The position numbers and the translations under genes were made by a program. The notes under the pieces are model-generated. The model was not told the origin of the DNA, made no database searches, and worked only from the letters and a program-made list of their open reading frames with translations. A stretch of 6,195 bases of DNA from SIG636 sp045604285. GTDB lineage: Bacteria > Bacillota > Clostridia > Oscillospirales > CAG-382. This document shows positions 5,373 through 6,195 of this stretch, piece by piece; position 1 is the first letter of the stretch, and every line of letters begins with the position of its first letter. The stretch is taken from contig JAZUNS010000045.1 of NCBI GenBank assembly GCA_045604285.1, forward strand, positions 1 through 6,195. The letters are read 5' to 3'.

Positions 5373-6195
5373 ATGACCTATAGAAGCAAAGACTGGGTGT
5401 TTACCCTGCTGGCTGCGATAATAGTTGTAGTGGGCTGTATAGTTAACCTAAGCGGCGGCGGCGACGTAGAAGAAAGCTATTCCAATAACGACGACAGCTA
5501 TTATAGCGAAAGCTATTTGCCCACAGATAGCTCCGTAATGGTTGAAACACCTGCGGAACCCTCTGCAGAGGTACAAGAGGGCATCTTTTGGGATCTTACC
5601 GACGGCGTGCTTACCATATCCGGCAACGGCGCTATGAAGAATTATTCATCCGACTCAACCGAAGATTGGCGTAGCAGAAAGTCGGAAATCAAAGAAGCGG
5701 TTATAGAAGAAGGCGTAACAACAATCGGCGACTACGCGTTCTACTACTGCGACGCCCTTACAAGCATAACTATTCCCGACAGCGTAACTACTATCGGCGA
5801 CTATGTGTTCTCCTACTGCGACGCTCTTAAAAGCATCACAATCCCCGATAGCGTAACAACTATCGGTAACTTTGCGTTCTCCTACGGCGACGCTCTTAAA
5901 AGCATCACAATCCCCGATAGCGTAACAACTATCGGTAACTTTGCGTTCTTAGCCTGCGACGCCCTTGAAAGCATTACTATCGGCGGCAGCGTAACAATAA
6001 TCGGCGACCATGCGTTCTACTACTGCACAGCCCTTGCAAGCATCACAATCCCCGACAGCGTAACAACAATCGGCGACCATGCGTTCTCCCATTGCGAATC
6101 CCTTACAAGCATTACAATCCCCGACAGCGTAACAACAATCGGCGACCATGCGTTCTACTACTGCACAGCCCTTGAAAGCATAATTATTCCCGAGG
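5373..6195 (+). CDS. BspA-type LRR surface protein, 3' end beyond the window (274 aa seen)
   Basis: The frame is open from ATG at 5373 to the right edge. GGAGGAG at 5362-5368 sets the start. The leader matches those of the 361- and 495-aa proteins but reads V-V-V-G-C before Cys22, the most lipobox-like of the set. A Ser/Tyr/Asp/Glu/Pro-rich linker (about 28-70) is longer than in the paralogues. The head (about 72-114) has GVLTISG and DWRSRK and is almost identical in DNA to module 2 of the 495-aa gene. Seven 23-residue LRR units start at 115; the last is two bases short of complete at the window end. Unit 3 has Gly172 in place of the conserved Cys, and unit 4 ends GGS rather than PDS. By analogy it should continue into a VYYGGSEAQW tail and perhaps further modules outside the window. 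Probable surface adhesion or interaction protein; ligand unknown. Confidence 0.93.
   Translation, partial: MTYRSKDWVFTLLAAIIVVVGCIVNLSGGGDVEESYSNNDDSYYSESYLPTDSSVMVETPAEPSAEVQEGIFWDLTDGVLTISGNGAMKNYSSDSTEDWRSRKSEIKEAVIEEGVTTIGDYAFYYCDALTSITIPDSVTTIGDYVFSYCDALKSITIPDSVTTIGNFAFSYGDALKSITIPDSVTTIGNFAFLACDALESITIGGSVTIIGDHAFYYCTALASITIPDSVTTIGDHAFSHCESLTSITIPDSVTTIGDHAFYYCTALESIIIPE
5715..6195 (+). repeat. LRR array 3: seven 69-bp units, nearly homogeneous
   Basis: Units start at 5715, 5784, 5853, 5922, 5991, 6060 and 6129. Positions 5818-5880 and 5887-5949 are identical over 63 bp, and the identity extends left by ten more bases past one mismatch (5817/5886), indicating a recent one-unit duplication. 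Units 5 and 7 share 38 identical bases (5999-6036 and 6137-6174), a hint of a two-unit (138-bp) duplication step. Confidence 0.95.

Noticed and set aside
1513..6195. Regular repeats that could suggest a CRISPR array
   Set aside because: The 69-bp period is contiguous, in frame and codes for 23-residue LRR units; there are no unique spacers between short palindromic repeats.
1513..6195. Diversity-generating retroelement acting on the LRR repeats
   Set aside because: There is no reverse transcriptase, accessory gene or separate template repeat in the window, and the substitutions are spread over many units; kept only as an alternative to test outside the window.

Overview
The window is almost entirely a tandem family of BspA-type leucine-rich-repeat surface proteins (the LRR_5 / TpLRR family, 23-residue repeats). 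It holds three complete long genes, one long gene cut by the right edge, and one 32-codon leader-only ORF, all on the + strand. GGAGG-type ribosome sites, frequent ATA, and stem-loop terminators with T-tracts point to a low-to-mid GC Gram-positive bacterium. An uncultured gut or rumen Clostridia is my best guess from the family and style; nothing here fixes the taxon. TGG encodes Trp and TGA is used as a stop, so the standard bacterial code applies.

Layout. Positions 21-1228 hold the 32-aa leader-only ORF followed 23 bp later by a 361-aa LRR protein. Its stop codon overlaps the ribosome site of a 495-aa LRR protein (1240-2727), and a strong terminator at 2735-2763 closes this transcription unit; its promoter must lie left of the window. 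A promoter at 2802-2830 then drives a single-gene unit encoding a 792-aa, four-module LRR protein (2892-5270), closed by a sister terminator at 5278-5308. A third promoter (5313-5341) drives a fourth LRR gene (5373 to beyond 6195). No stretch over 300 bases lacks a gene; the two gaps of 164 and 102 bp hold only terminators and promoters.

Protein plan. Each protein starts with a nearly invariant hydrophobic leader (K-D-W-V/L-F-T ... V-G-C) that matches a lipoprotein signal or an N-terminal membrane anchor. Next comes a short acidic or Ser/Thr/Pro-rich linker, then one or more modules. A module is a head (W...GVLTISG...W...I..VVI.EG), a run of LRR units, and a tail (VYYGGSEAQW ... YNYN). Module number varies: one with a divergent head in the 361-aa protein, two in the 495-aa protein, four in the 792-aa protein, and at least one in the last gene. 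No C-terminal sortase signal is present. The likely job is a set of surface-displayed adhesion or interaction proteins, by analogy with BspA; no ligand can be read from the sequence.

The most interesting signals are these. In the repeats of the 495-aa and last genes, substitutions at the variable residues fall in codon positions 1 and 2 while the wobble base is held, whereas fixed residues vary synonymously. The leader of the 792-aa gene is duplicated as a free-standing mini-ORF. The 792-aa protein carries two leader-like hydrophobic segments in tandem. The 495-aa gene and the last gene share near-identical blocks although a divergent paralogue lies between them.
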